From: Anaerolineaceae bacterium
Lineage (GTDB): Bacteria; Chloroflexota; Anaerolineae; 4572-78
Direction: 5' to 3'
Assembly: GCA_024762375.1 (NCBI GenBank)
Contig: JANTHQ010000128.1
Location: 1-6,131 of the forward strand
DNA: 6,131 bases
Every line of letters starts with the position of its first letter. The stretch's first letter is position 1. Shown piece after piece: positions 4,811-6,131 of the stretch. A program made the position numbers and the translations under genes. The notes under the pieces were generated by a model. It saw nothing but the letters and a program-made list of their open reading frames with translations, ran no database searches and was not told the origin of the DNA.

Positions 4811-6100
4811 ATGAAAACTGTACCACGAATTTTTTTGTTACTGGCGGCACTATCACTATTTGGACTTGCTTGCGGGTTGGGCGGCGCAGCCACCGATAAA
4901 ATCAACGAAGCCGTCGATTCTGCAGCGACCCAAGTTGTGGAAAAAGTTGCCACCACTGTAGCGACAGCGATGCCGGAAGCGGGCACTGCCGTCGCAGAAG
5001 TTCAGCAAGCTGCCACCAAAGTTGCTGAACAACCGGAAGCCACAGACACGCCCACCGAAACCGGCGGCACAACAGAGGGAAACGCAGCTACCGGTGGGGA
5101 AGGTGAAGTCGCACCGGTTGAAGTCACCAGCATCAACAGTGCGCTGGAAAAACTCGATTCATACCAGAGTGAACTGACAATTGGGTATGATGGTACCAAA
5201 GGCGATGGCTCGCCGACCAGCGGCGGCATCACTATGTTGCAAGAAGCCATCAAAGAACCACCGGCAGCACATTTGCGTATGGAATTTAACGGCGATGCCG
5301 CAGCTGACATGGGAGGAACCGGGGCATTTGAAATGTATTCTGTGGAGGGCACAACCTACATGCAAGACCCCGACAGCGGTGAATGGATGAGTTTTTCGGC
5401 TGATAGCGGCATGGACTTCGGCAGTATGATGTTCACCGCCGATGATTTTGTGGATTTGCCCGAAAACGCACACCGCGATCTGCTCCCCAAAACCGTCAAT
5501 GGTATTTCAACGTGGCATTACACCTTCACCGAAAAAGATATCCCACCTGACCCAAGTATGGATATCACCTCGGCCAAAGGCGAAGTGTGGATTGCAAAAG
5601 ATGGCGGATACCCGGTTAAATTGATACTGGAAATTGATGGCCAAACCAAGACCGGCAGCGAAGATGCAAACTTCTTCAGCAACGGTAAAATGACCATTAA
5701 CTACGAATTGAAATCAGTGAACGAGAAATTCACCATCACTGTGCCGGAAGAAGCGAAAAACGCCGGCAGCATGTTTGGTGGCGACACCGGCAGCACCGGC
5801 GGCGACACCGGCGGCGATACCGCGCCCAACGTTGACATCCCCATGCCCGACGACGCGAAAGTTGATTTTTCGATGGCGGGAATGACCAGTTTCACCACCG
5901 CCAGCAGCGTGCAAGATATGATTGACTTTTACAAAAAAGAATTCGGCGCGATGGGCTGGGCCAACGATGAAAGTGGTAATTTTATCGATGTTTCGGGTGG
6001 GATGATGGAATTTACAAAAGATGGAAATTCCATTCAAGTCATCATCGATGGCTCCAGTGGTGATGGAACGGTGAGTGTTACCGTGATGTCAGGAAATTAA
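4811..6100 (+). CDS. Putative secreted lipoprotein with two extracytoplasmic domains
   Basis: The protein has 429 residues. Its N-terminus MKTVPRIFLLLAALSLFGLAC is a short basic region, a hydrophobic core and Cys21. The lipobox reads G-L-A-C, with Gly instead of the usual Leu at -3, so lipidation is likely but not certain. Residues 31-74 are Ala/Val/Thr-rich, and 78-98 are a Thr/Gly/Glu-rich flexible linker. Residues about 105-320 look like a beta-rich LolA/LppX-type half-barrel: SALEKLDSYQSELTI, strands around MYSVEGTTYMQD, then WHYTF and GEVWIAKDGGYPVKLILEI. A GGDTG-repeat linker (323-338) leads to a C-terminal domain with DIPMPDDAKV, SSVQDMIDFYKKEFGAMGW and strands to the end, a pattern I associate with paired domains in Chloroflexota lipoproteins. 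A lipid- or hydrophobic-ligand-binding role at the cell surface is an inference. It has its own promoters and ribosome binding site and need not depend on the upstream gene. Confidence 0.8.
   Translation: MKTVPRIFLLLAALSLFGLACGLGGAATDKINEAVDSAATQVVEKVATTVATAMPEAGTAVAEVQQAATKVAEQPEATDTPTETGGTTEGNAATGGEGEVAPVEVTSINSALEKLDSYQSELTIGYDGTKGDGSPTSGGITMLQEAIKEPPAAHLRMEFNGDAAADMGGTGAFEMYSVEGTTYMQDPDSGEWMSFSADSGMDFGSMMFTADDFVDLPENAHRDLLPKTVNGISTWHYTFTEKDIPPDPSMDITSAKGEVWIAKDGGYPVKLILEIDGQTKTGSEDANFFSNGKMTINYELKSVNEKFTITVPEEAKNAGSMFGGDTGSTGGDTGGDTAPNVDIPMPDDAKVDFSMAGMTSFTTASSVQDMIDFYKKEFGAMGWANDESGNFIDVSGGMMEFTKDGNSIQVIIDGSSGDGTVSVTVMSGN
5777..5824 (+). repeat. In-frame repeat encoding a GGDTG-type linker
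   Basis: The unit GGCGACACCGGC recurs in frame (GGTGGCGACACCGGC, AGCACCGGC, GGCGACACCGGC, GGCGATACC). It encodes residues 323-338, a Gly/Asp/Thr linker between the two folded domains of the lipoprotein. The near-identical codons point to recent slippage or expansion, so length may vary between strains. Confidence 0.75.
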
Positions 6101-6131
6101 TCGAACCACAATTTTAACCGGGAGAGCGTGC

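Noticed and set aside
6120..6131. GGGAGAG followed by GTG as the start of another gene
   Set aside because: The spacing between the purine run and GTG is only one base, and the window ends too soon to test a frame.
1..6131. A new defence, mobile or CRISPR-type system
   Set aside because: No transposase, nuclease effector, toxin-antitoxin pair, spaced direct repeats or integrase motifs are visible; the genes are housekeeping or envelope types.

Overview
All six protein-coding genes in this window lie on the + strand. The sequence looks like an ordinary chromosomal stretch of a moderately GC-rich bacterium. The protein flavours fit Chloroflexota (Anaerolineae, Ardenticatenia or Caldilineae-like): a MutY tail, a DUF427 protein, a large GT-C-like membrane protein and a Thr/Gly-linker lipoprotein. 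Intergenic 7-8 bp micro-repeats add weak support. The taxonomic call is an inference, because no rRNA or other marker gene is present.

Left part (1-2091): the window opens inside the C-terminal, Nudix-like 8-oxoguanine-recognition domain of a probable adenine DNA glycosylase MutY. A good sigma70-type promoter overlaps its stop codon and should drive a two-gene operon. The first gene is an APH-fold phosphotransferase-like protein whose metal-binding residues look substituted. The second is a YihX-like HAD hydrolase. Their ATGA overlap implies translational coupling.

Middle (2092-2638): a REP-like palindrome, possibly also the operon terminator, precedes a compact DUF427 gene with a clear ribosome binding site. 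The spacer after it is largely degenerate heptamer repeats, and these run into the coding sequence of the next gene.

Right part (2639-6131): a 701-residue polytopic membrane protein with a GT-C-like N-terminal half and a soluble C-terminal domain. It is followed, behind tandem overlapping promoters and a strong Shine-Dalgarno, by a two-domain putative lipoprotein of 429 residues. The last 31 bases hold no recognisable feature.

I found no CRISPR array, tRNA, rRNA, transposase or defence system. The points most worth a second look are the probable pseudokinase paired with a HAD phosphatase (the pairing seen fused in eukaryotic ACAD10), the micro-repeats that supply start codons and an N-terminus, and the reuse of stop codons as -35 boxes.
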